Positions 7,922-17,136 are shown, counted from the stretch's first letter. The stretch is 64,000 bases of DNA from Microbacterium karelineae (GCF_009745985.1 NZ_WFIX01000183.1:1-64000); one strand, 5' to 3'. Notes: a model not told the origin generated them from the letters alone. Program-made: numbers and translations.

Positions 7922-9574
7922 ATGTCTCACTCCATCCCCGCCGCCGACACGTCTGAGTGGTGGCGCACCGCCGTCATCTACCAGGTCTACCCGCGCTCGT
8001 TCGCCGACTCCGACGGCGACGGCATCGGCGACCTTCCCGGCGTCACCGCCCGCCTCGACGCGCTGGCTGCGCTCGGGGTCGACGCGGTGTGGCTCTCGCC
8101 GTTCTATCCCTCGCCGCAGAACGACGCGGGGTACGACGTCGCCGACTACTGCGACATCGAGCCGGCATACGGCACGTTGGCCGACTTCGACGCACTCCTC
8201 GCACGCGCGCACGACCTCGGGATGAAGATCATCGTCGACCTCGTGCCCAATCACTCCTCGAGCGCGCATCGCTGGTTCCAGGAGGCGCTCGCGTCCGCGC
8301 CCGGGAGCCCCGAACGGGCGCGCTATCTCTTCCGCGCCGGGCGCGGTCCCGAGGGGGCGCAGGCGCCCAACAACTGGCAGTCGTGCTTCGGCGGACCCGC
8401 CTGGACCCGGGTCGTCGAGCCCGACGGGACACCTGGCGAGTGGTACCTCCACCTCTTCGACAGCTCCCAGCCGGACTTCGACTGGAGCAACACGTGGGTG
8501 CGCGAGCGGTTCCGCGAGATCCTCCGCTTCTGGCTCGACCGGGGTGTCGACGGCTTCCGGGTCGACGTCGCCCACGGTCTGATCAAGGAGGACGGCCTGC
8601 CGGACAACCCGGCCGGGCCGGATGACTTCTTCGCGCCGACGCCGTTCTGGGCGCAGGACGAGGTGCACGACGTCTACCGCGACTGGCGCGAGGTGCTCGA
8701 GGAGTACGACGGCGACCGGATGATGTGCGGCGAGGTCTGGGTCACCCCGCTGAGCAAGCTCGCGACCTGGGTGCGCCCGGACGAGATGCACCAGGCCTTC
8801 AACTTCGTCTATCTCTCGACTGCCTGGGACGCGGCCGCACTGCGGACCTCGATCGACGACTCGCTCGCGGCGTTTCACGAGGTCGGCGCGCCGAGCACGT
8901 GGGTCCTGTCCAACCACGACGTCGTGCGCCACGCGACCCGGCTGGGCTTCGCGCCCGATGCCTGGCTCTTCCACGGCATCGGCCCGGCCACCGACGGCCT
9001 GCCCGACCCGGCGCTGGCTCTGAAGAGGGCACGGGCGGCGATCCTGCTGATGCTCGCCCTGCCCGGCTCGGCCTACCTCTACCAGGGCGAGGAGCTCGGC
9101 CTTCCCGAGGCGGTCGACATCCCGGACGAGGCTCGGCAGGACCCCGCCTGGCACCGCACGGGCGGCGAGCGCTACGGCCGCGACGGATGCCGGGTGCCCA
9201 TCCCGTGGGACGCCGACTCCCCGGCATACGGATTCAACGAGACCGGCGCCAGCTGGTTGCCGCAGCCCAGCGACTGGGCGGTGTACGCCCGCGACGTCCA
9301 GGAGCAGGACCCGGCGTCGACGCTGTCCCTCTATCGCGCGGCGCTCGCGCTGCGTCGCACCTACGTGCTCGGCTCTGGCACCCTGCGCTGGGCCGACGAA
9401 TCAGACGAGGACGTGCTGATCTTCGGCAACGGGGAGGTGCGGGTGGTCGCCAACCTGAGCGCCGTCGGCGTGCCCCTTCCTGAGGGCTTCGAGGTGGTCG
9501 TCCGCTCCGGCGGCGTCGGCCCCGTTCTCGGGCCCGACGAAGCGGCCTGGCTGGTGTCTGCGGGGCGTTCGTGA
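7922..9574 (+). CDS. GH13 alpha-glucosidase / oligo-1,6-glucosidase-like enzyme
   Basis: Cytoplasmic retaining glucosidase that cleaves imported alpha-linked gluco-oligosaccharides. The start at 7922 has a GGAAGG ribosome site 5 nt upstream; the alternative ATG 7895 would overlap the permease stop. The 550-aa protein shows the TIM-barrel motifs in order: AVIYQVYPRSF, DLVPNHSS (region I), GFRVDVAH with the nucleophile Asp (region II), MCGEVW with the acid/base Glu (region III) and SNHDVVRH with the transition-state Asp (region IV), plus YQGEELGLPE. No signal peptide. Pairing with a GH3 enzyme suggests substrates with mixed linkages or a broad glucoside diet. Confidence 0.9.
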   Translation: MSHSIPAADTSEWWRTAVIYQVYPRSFADSDGDGIGDLPGVTARLDALAALGVDAVWLSPFYPSPQNDAGYDVADYCDIEPAYGTLADFDALLARAHDLGMKIIVDLVPNHSSSAHRWFQEALASAPGSPERARYLFRAGRGPEGAQAPNNWQSCFGGPAWTRVVEPDGTPGEWYLHLFDSSQPDFDWSNTWVRERFREILRFWLDRGVDGFRVDVAHGLIKEDGLPDNPAGPDDFFAPTPFWAQDEVHDVYRDWREVLEEYDGDRMMCGEVWVTPLSKLATWVRPDEMHQAFNFVYLSTAWDAAALRTSIDDSLAAFHEVGAPSTWVLSNHDVVRHATRLGFAPDAWLFHGIGPATDGLPDPALALKRARAAILLMLALPGSAYLYQGEELGLPEAVDIPDEARQDPAWHRTGGERYGRDGCRVPIPWDADSPAYGFNETGASWLPQPSDWAVYARDVQEQDPASTLSLYRAALALRRTYVLGSGTLRWADESDEDVLIFGNGEVRVVANLSAVGVPLPEGFEVVVRSGGVGPVLGPDEAAWLVSAGRS

Positions 9575-11832
9575 CCACGGGCCTGAGCGACCTCGATGCG
9601 TACATCGCTCGGCTGACACTCGCCGAGAAGGCCTCCCTGGCCAGCGGTGCGAGCTTCGACACCACCACGCCGCTGCCCCGGACCGGGCTGCCGTCGATCG
9701 TGCTGACGGACGGCCCCCACGGGGTGCGGATGCCGAGTGCTCAGGCAGACCATCTGGGCATCGGCGAGAGCGTCCAGGCCACCTGCTTCCCGCCGGCTGT
9801 CACGCTCGGCTCGACGTTCGACCCCGAACTGCTCGAGCGCGTCGGCGCGGCGCTCGGAGAGGAGGCACGCGCCGAGGGCGTGGGGGTGCTGCTCGGTCCG
9901 GGCATCAACATCAAGCGCTCGCCGCTGTGCGGACGCAACTTCGAGTACCTCTCCGAGGACCCACTGGTCTCAGGCGTGCTCGGCGCCGCTCTGGTCAGGG
10001 GACTCCAGTCTCAGGGCGTGGGGGCGTCGCTGAAGCACTTCGCCGCCAACAACCAGGAGACCGACCGGCTCCGGGTCTCGGTCGACATCGACCCGCGGCC
10101 GCTGCGCGAGATCTACCTGCGCGGTTTCCAGCGGGTGGTCGAGGAAGCCAGTCCGTGGACGGTGATGTGCTCCTACAACCGCATCAACGGGACCTACGCC
10201 AGCCAGGACCCGTGGCTGCTCACGACAGTGCTGCGCGACGAGTGGGGCTTCGACGGCCTCGTGGTCTCCGATTGGGGCGCGGTCGAGGACCGGGTCGCGG
10301 GGATCCGGGCCGGGCTCGACCTCGAGATGCCGGGCGGCGACGGCCGCAACGACGCTCGGATCCTCACGGCAGTCGAGTCGGGAGAGCTGGACGAGCGGGA
10401 CCTCGACACGGCAGTGCGGCGCACCGTCCAGCTCGTGGAGCGGGTCACCCGTGGCGCCGATCCGGAGTCCGCCTACGACGTCGAGGCGCACCATGCCCTC
10501 GCCCGCGAGGCGGCGGCGCGCGGCGTCGTTCTTCTGCAGAACGAGGAGGATATCCTGCCGCTCGCCGACACGGACACTGTCGCAGTGCTCGGTGAGTTCG
10601 CCCGCACGCCGCGCTATCAGGGGGCGGGATCGTCGCTGATCAACCCGACCCGGCTCGACAGCGCGCTCGGCGAGATCGAGCGGATCGCCGGCGCCGGGCG
10701 GGTCACCTTCGCGCCGGCATTCACACTCGACGCCGACCTGGTGCGCGACGAGGTCCTCGCGTCTGAGGCGGTCGCCGTGGCAGCTGCTGCGCCGGTCGTG
10801 CTGCTCTTCCTCGGGCTCCCGGACCGCGACGAGTCGGAGGGGTATGACCGGGAGCATCTCTCGCTGCCGGCGAACCAGCTGGCGCTGCTCGATGCCGTGC
10901 GGACCGTGAATTCTCGGGTTGTCGTGGTGCTCTCCCACGGCGGCGTGGTCGAGCTGCCGTTTGCCGACGACGTGCCCGCGATCGTCGAGGGCTGGCTCGG
11001 CGGCCAGGCCGGCGGCGGAGCGATCGCCGACGTCCTCTATGGCAAGGTCAATCCGTCTGGGCGGCTCGCCGAGACGATTCCGATGCGGATCGAGGACACC
11101 CCCGCCTACCTCGACTTTCCCGGCGAGTTCGGCCATGTCCGCTACGGCGAGGGACTCTTCGTCGGTTACCGGTGGTACGACGCGCGATCCACCGCGGTGC
11201 GCTTCCCGTTCGGCCACGGACTGTCCTACACGACCTTCGCCTACTCGGAGCCGCGGGTGACCGTCGACTCGTTCGGAATCCAGGTGGTCGTCGCGGTCAC
11301 CAATACCGGCGCCCGTGCAGGACGCGAGGTCGTCCAGCTCTATGTATCGAGGCCGGAATCCGGTGTCCGGCGTCCACCGCGCGAGCTGAAGGGCTTTGCC
11401 GTTGTCGATCTGGAGCCCGGGGAGAGCCGGGAGATCACCCTCACGGCCCGCCGCGCCGACCTCGCCCACTGGGACCTGCAGGTCGAGGACTGGGTCGTCG
11501 AGGACGGGCCCTATATCGTGGCGGTCGGCTCCTCGAGCCGCGACCTGCGTGCCACCGCCCTCGTCGACGTGGAGGGGGATCGCGTGCACCTGCCGCTGAT
11601 GATGAGCTCGACGGTGGCCGAGCTGCTCGACAACCCCGTCACCGCGCCTGTCGTCGGCGAGGCGCTGCGCCAGATGGACAGCGCGATCATGGCCGACGAG
11701 GAGGGGCTGGTGAAGCTGATCGGATCCATGCCGATCAGCCGTTGGATCGCCTTCCCGGAGAGCCCCCTGGACCGCCATCAGATCGAGGGACTCATCTTCG
11801 AGGCGAACGCGTCGGGCGAGGAGAATCCGTGA
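9571..11832 (+). CDS. GH3 beta-glucosidase
   Basis: Retaining exo-glycosidase, 753 aa, cytoplasmic (no signal peptide). GTG 9571 overlaps the previous stop (GTGA). The N-terminal barrel has LTDGPHGVRM, KHFAANNQE and the nucleophile motif VVSDWGAV near residue 230; a flavodoxin-like second domain follows, with GHGLSYTTF and a C-terminal fibronectin-III-like domain (about residues 570-640). It is the last gene of the transporter operon, so it likely acts on imported beta-glucosides or on related glycosides such as beta-xylosides. The pairing with GH13 leaves the inducing sugar open. Confidence 0.9.
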   Translation: MTTGLSDLDAYIARLTLAEKASLASGASFDTTTPLPRTGLPSIVLTDGPHGVRMPSAQADHLGIGESVQATCFPPAVTLGSTFDPELLERVGAALGEEARAEGVGVLLGPGINIKRSPLCGRNFEYLSEDPLVSGVLGAALVRGLQSQGVGASLKHFAANNQETDRLRVSVDIDPRPLREIYLRGFQRVVEEASPWTVMCSYNRINGTYASQDPWLLTTVLRDEWGFDGLVVSDWGAVEDRVAGIRAGLDLEMPGGDGRNDARILTAVESGELDERDLDTAVRRTVQLVERVTRGADPESAYDVEAHHALAREAAARGVVLLQNEEDILPLADTDTVAVLGEFARTPRYQGAGSSLINPTRLDSALGEIERIAGAGRVTFAPAFTLDADLVRDEVLASEAVAVAAAAPVVLLFLGLPDRDESEGYDREHLSLPANQLALLDAVRTVNSRVVVVLSHGGVVELPFADDVPAIVEGWLGGQAGGGAIADVLYGKVNPSGRLAETIPMRIEDTPAYLDFPGEFGHVRYGEGLFVGYRWYDARSTAVRFPFGHGLSYTTFAYSEPRVTVDSFGIQVVVAVTNTGARAGREVVQLYVSRPESGVRRPPRELKGFAVVDLEPGESREITLTARRADLAHWDLQVEDWVVEDGPYIVAVGSSSRDLRATALVDVEGDRVHLPLMMSSTVAELLDNPVTAPVVGEALRQMDSAIMADEEGLVKLIGSMPISRWIAFPESPLDRHQIEGLIFEANASGEENP

Positions 11833-11916
11833 CCGTCGCCCACCGGACAGCGCTGAGACGGGCCGGCCGAGATTCGAGCGCCTCTTCTCCTCGGCCACGC
11901 GCCGTCAGGATCCGGC

Positions 11917-14142
11917 TCAGCGGAAAAGGGACATCCCCTGATCGGCGACCGCCGGTATGACGAAGCCCGCGGCGGTGAGGATCCACGCCCCGACGACGCA
12001 GGCCGTGTCGCGGGGGCGCCAGCGGATCACCCGCCGCTCGGTGCGGGTGGGGTGGGCGCCGAAGGCGCGCGCATCCATCGCGAGCGCGACGCGCTCGGCG
12101 TGCCGGATCCCGCTCGCCAGCAGCGGGACGAGGAGGCCCACTGCGGCGATCGGGCCGCGGGCCGCGGATCCGCGCACGCGGCGAGCCGAGCGGATCACGT
12201 CCAGCTCGTATCGGAATCGCGGCACGAAGCGCAGGGCCGCGAGCGCCGCGTATCCGATGCGGTAGGGGATCCGCAGCTGCGCCACGAAGGCGCGCACGGT
12301 GTCGACGCCATCGCTCGTCATGCCGGGTACGAGGGCGAGCGCGAGCAGTGCGGCGAGGCGGAGGGCGGTCGCGATGCCGGCCTCGAGCCCGCTCCACAGC
12401 CCGAATCCGGCGGCGAGGATCACGACGATCGCGGGCAGCGTCACGCCGAGCCACAACGCGATCCTCCGCGTGAGGCGGGTGCCGGCCAACAGTGCGACGT
12501 ACGCGAGGGCGAGGAAGATCGCGGGCGTCAGCGCATCGCGTGTGAGCACCAGGCCGATCATCGCCGGGATCACCGCCGCGAACGTCGCGAGCGGGTTCAG
12601 CGCGTCGAGCGCGTACCGGCGCCGTCGCGGCATCGCGCCGGAACGGGATGCCATCGGAGCCGGCGCGCCTCCGGGGCCGCGGACGGTGGCGACCGACGCA
12701 TCGGCGTCCGGATCCGGCGCCGCCATCTCGATCACGTGCGTGGCATGGCGCTCGACGAGGCGGCGGTCGTGTGTGACCACCACGATCGTCGTGCCCTCCT
12801 GGTGGAGGTCCTCGAGCATGGTGGTGAGCGCCTCGGCGCGGATCGCGTCCTGCCCGTAGAGCGGCTCGTCGAGCACGAGCACGCCGCCGGGAGGCATCGC
12901 GATGAGCGCGGTGCCGACGGAGAGCCGACGCTTCTGACCGCCGGAGAGCCGCGAGGGATGCTGCTCGGCGTAGGCGGTGAGGCCGATCCGGTCGAGCATG
13001 TGGCTGACGCGATCGTCGACCGCGGCGGCCGGCAGGCGCAGGGGGCGCAGGTCGTGCGCGAGCTCGTCGCGCACTGTGTGGGCGACGAACTGGTGTTCGG
13101 GATTCTGGAACACGAAGCGGACGTGCCGCCCGCGCCGCCGCGCCCGCCACGGATCCGCCCCATCGACGCGCACCTCGCCGCGCGAGACGGGGATCACCCC
13201 GGCGAGGGCCTGCGCGAGCGTCGTCTTGCCCGCGCCGTTCGGCCCGACGACGGCGGTGAAGGATCCGCGGGGGATGTCGACCGAGACGCCGCTCAGCACA
13301 TCCCGCCCGCCGCGGGTGACGGCGATGTCGCGCGCCGTGACGATCGGATCCGCTCCGGGGCCGGCGTCGCGGCGCCCGCGCGACGCGAGCTCCGGAACCA
13401 CGACGCCGAGGGCGCGCAGCGCATCGGAGCGATCGGGGAGGACCTCGTCCGGCGGGCCGTCGACGGCGAGGGATCCGTCGTGATCGAGGACGAGCACCCG
13501 CGTCGCGAGCGGGAGCGCCGCGGCGAGGTCGTGCTCGACGAGGAGGATCGAGCGCTCGCCGTCGGCGACGAGCTCACGCAGCGCGGTGTAGACCTCGGCG
13601 ACGCCGTCCGGATCCAGGTTCGCGGTCGGCTCGTCGAGCACGATCAGGGCGGGGCGCATCGCCAGCGCGCAGGCGATCGCGAGCCGCTGCCGGCCGCCGC
13701 CGGACAGCGCGGACGGATCCTCGTCCCGCCGCTCCCACAGGCCGACCCGGCCCAGCGCCTCCTTCGCTCGGGACTCGATCTCGGCCACGGTCAGGCGCAG
13801 GTTCTCGAGGGCGAAGGCCACTTCATCGCGCACGGACCCCGTGACGACCTGCGCGTCGGGATCCTGGAACACCATCCCGACGTGGGCGCCGAGCCGCGCG
13901 GGCGGCTCGTCGGACGTCGCCATGCCGCCGACGGTCACGGATCCCGTCACCGCGGCGTCGACGGCGTGGGGGATCAGCCCGTTCGTCGCGAGCGCGAGCG
14001 TCGACTTGCCGGATCCGCTCGGTCCCGCGAGCAGCACCACCTCGCCCCGGGCGATCGTGAACGACACATCGCGGATCGCCGGACGATCCGCGCCGGCGTG
14101 CGTCACGCTCACGTGCGAGAGCGCGACGAGCGGATCCGTCAC
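11917..14142 (-). CDS. Fused ECF transporter: ATPase-ATPase-T component in one polypeptide
   Basis: Energy-coupling-factor module for vitamin uptake. A single stop-free frame of 741 codons runs from GTG 14142, overlapping the S-component stop as GTGA. ATPase 1: Walker A GPSGSGKST (residues 40-48), signature LSGGG (146-150, with Gly in place of the usual Gln) and LIVLDEP. ATPase 2: Walker A GPNGAGKTT (300-308), LSGGQ (399-403) and VLVLDEP. After a short Pro/Ala/Gly-rich linker (about 476-505) comes the T component with several membrane helices and the coupling motifs ARRVRG (653-658) and MDARAFG (689-695). YkoD-type A-A fusions are known; fusing the T subunit as well is the notable part. An internal Met at about 498 could also start a free T subunit. 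Confidence 0.85.
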   Translation of the reverse strand: MTDPLVALSHVSVTHAGADRPAIRDVSFTIARGEVVLLAGPSGSGKSTLALATNGLIPHAVDAAVTGSVTVGGMATSDEPPARLGAHVGMVFQDPDAQVVTGSVRDEVAFALENLRLTVAEIESRAKEALGRVGLWERRDEDPSALSGGGRQRLAIACALAMRPALIVLDEPTANLDPDGVAEVYTALRELVADGERSILLVEHDLAAALPLATRVLVLDHDGSLAVDGPPDEVLPDRSDALRALGVVVPELASRGRRDAGPGADPIVTARDIAVTRGGRDVLSGVSVDIPRGSFTAVVGPNGAGKTTLAQALAGVIPVSRGEVRVDGADPWRARRRGRHVRFVFQNPEHQFVAHTVRDELAHDLRPLRLPAAAVDDRVSHMLDRIGLTAYAEQHPSRLSGGQKRRLSVGTALIAMPPGGVLVLDEPLYGQDAIRAEALTTMLEDLHQEGTTIVVVTHDRRLVERHATHVIEMAAPDPDADASVATVRGPGGAPAPMASRSGAMPRRRRYALDALNPLATFAAVIPAMIGLVLTRDALTPAIFLALAYVALLAGTRLTRRIALWLGVTLPAIVVILAAGFGLWSGLEAGIATALRLAALLALALVPGMTSDGVDTVRAFVAQLRIPYRIGYAALAALRFVPRFRYELDVIRSARRVRGSAARGPIAAVGLLVPLLASGIRHAERVALAMDARAFGAHPTRTERRVIRWRPRDTACVVGAWILTAAGFVIPAVADQGMSLFR

Positions 14143-14696
14143 CGCCTGACGCGGCGCTGCGGCGCGGCGCCGGCCCGTTCGAGGGATCGGCCGACGGCGA
14201 GGCCGGCGAGAGTCCAGGCGACGGGCCCGAGGACCGACAGGGCGAGGTAGGCGATGCGCGCCCACGGGGGCAGCTGTGCGAGATCCGCGGCCATCCACAC
14301 GACGACCGCGATGCCCGCTCCGATCACGACGGCGGACAGGGTGAAGCGCCACCAGCCCCACGCGCGGTACCGGAACGCGGCGGCGACGAGTTCCTGGACG
14401 CCGCCGAACAGCAGGGCCGTGCCGAGGAACTGCAGCGCGTAGACGGGCGCGATCGCGCTGCTCACGAGCGCCGCGAGCACATGCGCGAGGAGGGCGACCC
14501 ACGGCCCGCGGAACAGCTCCTGGGCGATGATGCCGGGCAGCACGTGCACACCGAGCAGGAACCCGTAGAGGAAGGGGGCCGCCGCGAGGACGGGGACCGT
14601 GAGCCAGCCCTCGATGCCGCCGACGAGGCCGGTCGCGACGCCGATAGCGGCGCAGACGAGCAGCACGCGCGTCGAGAGGGCGGAGGGGTGGGGCAC
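14139..14696 (-). CDS. ECF transporter S component, YkoE-like (thiamine/HMP-type)
   Basis: Substrate-binding membrane subunit of the ECF importer encoded immediately downstream. It is 185 aa with five to six hydrophobic segments and almost no loops, typical of S components. Its small size, the neighbouring A-A-T fusion and segments such as LPGIIAQELFRGPW resemble YkoE, the S component linked to hydroxymethylpyrimidine/thiamine uptake. This assignment is from pattern memory only. No TPP riboswitch is recognisable upstream. GTG 14696 is preceded by TAGGCT at a 6-nt spacing, so the transcript is probably leaderless. Confidence 0.65.
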   Translation of the reverse strand: MPHPSALSTRVLLVCAAIGVATGLVGGIEGWLTVPVLAAAPFLYGFLLGVHVLPGIIAQELFRGPWVALLAHVLAALVSSAIAPVYALQFLGTALLFGGVQELVAAAFRYRAWGWWRFTLSAVVIGAGIAVVVWMAADLAQLPPWARIAYLALSVLGPVAWTLAGLAVGRSLERAGAAPQRRVRR

Positions 14697-14702
14697 ATCC
14701 CG

Positions 14703-14708
14703 AGCCTA
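14703..14708 (-). promoter_or_regulatory. -10 element, leaderless start of ECF operon
   Basis: Read on the minus strand, TAGGCT is followed by 6 nt and the GTG start at 14696. The same hexamer with 6-7 nt spacing precedes recQ (14985) and hpt (57538). Confidence 0.5.
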
Positions 14709-14766
14709 CGGCGCGCGGCCCACGGGGAGCGCTCCTGCATGCGGATCCGCCGAGAAAGTGAGGATC

Positions 14767-14779
14767 CCCTAACTTAGGG
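14767..14779. promoter_or_regulatory. 13-bp palindrome CCCTAA-C-TTAGGG in the ecf/recQ divergent region
   Basis: Perfect inverted repeat with a single central base, about 60 bp upstream of the ECF -10 element and about 205 bp upstream of its divergent partner. A second palindrome, GGGTACCC, lies 10 bp away (14789-14796). Could be a regulator site; no regulator gene is adjacent. Confidence 0.35.
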
Positions 14780-14899
14780 ATGGTCCCCGGGTACCCCTGG
14801 TAACGAATTGCTCTCGACTTCCGCGGAATCGGGGCGCGGCGTACGTGATCGTCCCAGTCAGGTGGATAATCGAAGCGTGGGCAGCGCATCCCCATACTC

Positions 14900-14931
14900 G
14901 AGGCCGGCTCTCCGTCGTGAGAGCCGGCCTC
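14900..14931. other. Perfect 13-bp stem / 6-nt loop hairpin in the leader region of recQ
   Basis: GAGGCCGGCTCTC (14900-14912) pairs with GAGAGCCGGCCTC (14919-14931) around the loop CGTCGT. The 301-bp gap 14697-14997 holds no ORF I can support; this hairpin has no following U-tract and no gene that it would obviously terminate. It may be an attenuator, the end of a small RNA starting near 14875 (a TAATCG -10-like element lies just before), or a regulatory structure. Confidence 0.45.
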
Positions 14932-14984
14932 CGTATGTGCGGGGCACTGTCCACAGGCTCGGAACGGCTGTCGGTCGTCGCTCG

Positions 14985-14990
14985 TAGGCT
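14985..14990 (+). promoter_or_regulatory. -10 element TAGGCT, leaderless start of recQ
   Basis: TAGGCT ends 7 nt before ATG 14998. A GGAGGG lies between but is only 1 nt from the ATG, too close to act as a normal ribosome site. Confidence 0.45.
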
Positions 14991-14997
14991 GGAGGGT

Positions 14998-16992
14998 ATG
15001 ACGCAGCCGCACGCACAGGATCCCGATGACGGCTGGATTCCTCCGGAGGAGCCGCCGGACGACCTCTACGTCGAGTACGCGGGCGGCGAGATCGAGTGGG
15101 CGGATCCGTTCGCGCCGAGCGGCGAGGAGCCGCCGCCCGATGCCGCACAGGCCGCGGCTTCGCAGCGTGCGGCTCGCCCGCCGCGCCATGCGACGGCGCT
15201 CGAAGCGCTGCAGACGGTCTACGGCTTCGAGGCTTTCCGCGGCGACCAGGCTGAGATCGTCGATCAGGTCGTGGGCGGAGGCGACGCGATCGTGCTCATG
15301 CCCACGGGCGGCGGCAAGAGCGTCTGCTATCAGGTTCCCGCGCTGGTGCGCGAGGGCACGGGCCTCGTCGTCTCGCCGCTCATCGCCCTCATGCACGACC
15401 AGGTCGAGGCGCTCCGCGCGAACGGCGTCGCGGCGGCGTACCTCAACTCGACGCAGTCGCCGCACGAGCGGGCGGACGTCGAGCGGGCCTATATCGCGGG
15501 CGAGCTCGACCTCATCTACGTCGCGCCCGAGCGGCTCAGCAGTCCGCAGACGCGCGCACTCCTCGCGCGCGGGACGCTCAGCGTCATCGCGATCGACGAG
15601 GCGCACTGCGTCAGTCAGTGGGGCCATGACTTCCGCCCCGACTACCTCGCGCTGGGCGAGCTCGGCGAACAGTTCCCCGGCGTCCCGCGCGTCGCGCTGA
15701 CGGCCACGGCCACGCGCGAGACGCACCGCGAGATCACCGAGCGCCTGCACCTCGAAGGCGCGCGCCACTTCGTCGCGAGCTTCGACCGGCCGAACATCCA
15801 GTACCGGATCGAGCCGAAGGTCGAGGCGCGTCGTCAGCTGCTGCAGTTCATCCGCGCACAGCCCGAGCGGTCGGCGGGCATCGTCTACGCGCTGAGCCGC
15901 AAGTCCGTGGAGCAGACGGCGACGTATCTCGCGGGGCAGGGGATCGACGCGATCCCGTACCACGCGGGCCTGCCGGCCGAGACGCGCGCCGCGCACCAGG
16001 GGCGGTTCCTCCGGGAGGACGGCGTCGTCGTGGTCGCGACGATCGCGTTCGGCATGGGAATCGACAAGCCCGATGTCCGCTTCGTCGCGCACATCGACCT
16101 GCCGAAGTCGGTCGAGGGCTACTACCAGGAGACGGGCCGCGCGGGCCGCGACGGAGAGCCGAGCGTCGCATGGATGGCGTACGGGCTGGGTGACGTCGTG
16201 CAGCAGCGGCGCATGATCCAGCAGGGCGAGGGCGACCGCACACTCAAGATGCGCCAGCAGCAGCACCTCGACGCGATGCTCGCCCTGTGCGAGACCGTGG
16301 CGTGCCGGCGTCAGAACCTGCTCGCCTACTTCGGCCAGGAGTCGGCGCCGTGCGGAAACTGCGACACATGCCTCGAGCCGCCTGAGACATGGGATGGCCT
16401 CGTGGCCGCGCAGAAGCTGATGTCGACGATCGTGCGGCTCCAGCGCGAGCGGGGCCAGTCGTTCGGCGCGGGGCACCTCATCGACATCCTCCGCGGCAAG
16501 GAGAACGAGCGGATCACGCGCTTCCGGCACGACCAGCTCTCGACGTTCGGCATCGGCGACGACCTGTCCGAGCAGGACTGGCGCAGCGTGATCCGCCAGC
16601 TGCTCGCCCGCGCGCTCCTCGCCCCGCAGGGCGAATACAACACGCTCGCCGTCACGCCCGAGTCCGCCGGCGTCCTGCGCGGCGAGACGCCCGTGCCGCT
16701 GCGCCGCGACGTCATCGGACGCCGCACACGGACCGCGGCGAAGAAGTCGACGGCGGCGGATACGCTGGCGCCCGAGGACCGCGGGCTGTTCGAGGCGCTG
16801 CGCGAGTGGCGTGCCGCGCAGGCGCGCGAGCAGGGCGTGCCCGCCTACATCGTGTTCGGCGACGCCACGCTGCGCGCGCTGGCCGAGCATCGCCCAGCGA
16901 ACCTCGGCGCGCTCGACGGCATCACGGGGATCGGCGCGAAGAAGCGCGACGCCTACGGGCAGCAGGTGCTGGAGGTCATCGCGGCGGCGTGA
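14998..16992 (+). CDS. recQ: ATP-dependent DNA helicase RecQ
   Basis: 3'-5' DNA helicase for recombination and fork repair. The 664-aa protein has an acidic N-terminal extension of ~65 residues and then a RecQ core: motif I MPTGGGKS, motif II DEAH within IDEAHCVSQWGHDFRPDY (the RecQ-specific aromatic-rich loop), TATATRET, and motif VI GRAGRDGEPS. The zinc-binding region is complete (Cys in VACRRQN and CGNCDTC), followed by a winged helix and a C-terminal HRDC domain (about 590-664). The start ATG 14998 is supported by the -10 hexamer; upstream in-frame codons give an implausible basic peptide. Confidence 0.93.
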   Translation: MTQPHAQDPDDGWIPPEEPPDDLYVEYAGGEIEWADPFAPSGEEPPPDAAQAAASQRAARPPRHATALEALQTVYGFEAFRGDQAEIVDQVVGGGDAIVLMPTGGGKSVCYQVPALVREGTGLVVSPLIALMHDQVEALRANGVAAAYLNSTQSPHERADVERAYIAGELDLIYVAPERLSSPQTRALLARGTLSVIAIDEAHCVSQWGHDFRPDYLALGELGEQFPGVPRVALTATATRETHREITERLHLEGARHFVASFDRPNIQYRIEPKVEARRQLLQFIRAQPERSAGIVYALSRKSVEQTATYLAGQGIDAIPYHAGLPAETRAAHQGRFLREDGVVVVATIAFGMGIDKPDVRFVAHIDLPKSVEGYYQETGRAGRDGEPSVAWMAYGLGDVVQQRRMIQQGEGDRTLKMRQQQHLDAMLALCETVACRRQNLLAYFGQESAPCGNCDTCLEPPETWDGLVAAQKLMSTIVRLQRERGQSFGAGHLIDILRGKENERITRFRHDQLSTFGIGDDLSEQDWRSVIRQLLARALLAPQGEYNTLAVTPESAGVLRGETPVPLRRDVIGRRTRTAAKKSTAADTLAPEDRGLFEALREWRAAQAREQGVPAYIVFGDATLRALAEHRPANLGALDGITGIGAKKRDAYGQQVLEVIAAA

Positions 16993-16997
16993 TGACT

Positions 16998-17032
16998 GAG
17001 GGGCGCACCGATCGACAAACGGTGCGCCCCTC
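16998..17032 (+). terminator. Hairpin terminator after recQ
   Basis: 13-bp perfect stem (16998-17010 with 17020-17032) and 9-nt loop, starting 6 bp after the recQ stop. The U-tract is weak, as is common in GC-rich genomes. Confidence 0.7.
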
Positions 17033-17136
17033 GCGTCCCCTCCTGATTGTCCGCGGGTGACAAACATGTCGATCGGAACGAGAGGATCTGCATAGATTCG
17101 TCGGAGCACCCACCTCGACGATCCGAGAGGACACCC

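Noticed and set aside
14697-14800. TPP riboswitch before the YkoE-like gene
   Set aside because: No CTGAGA or ACC-TGA-GGTAA-type core is visible on the minus strand, and the promoter appears leaderless.
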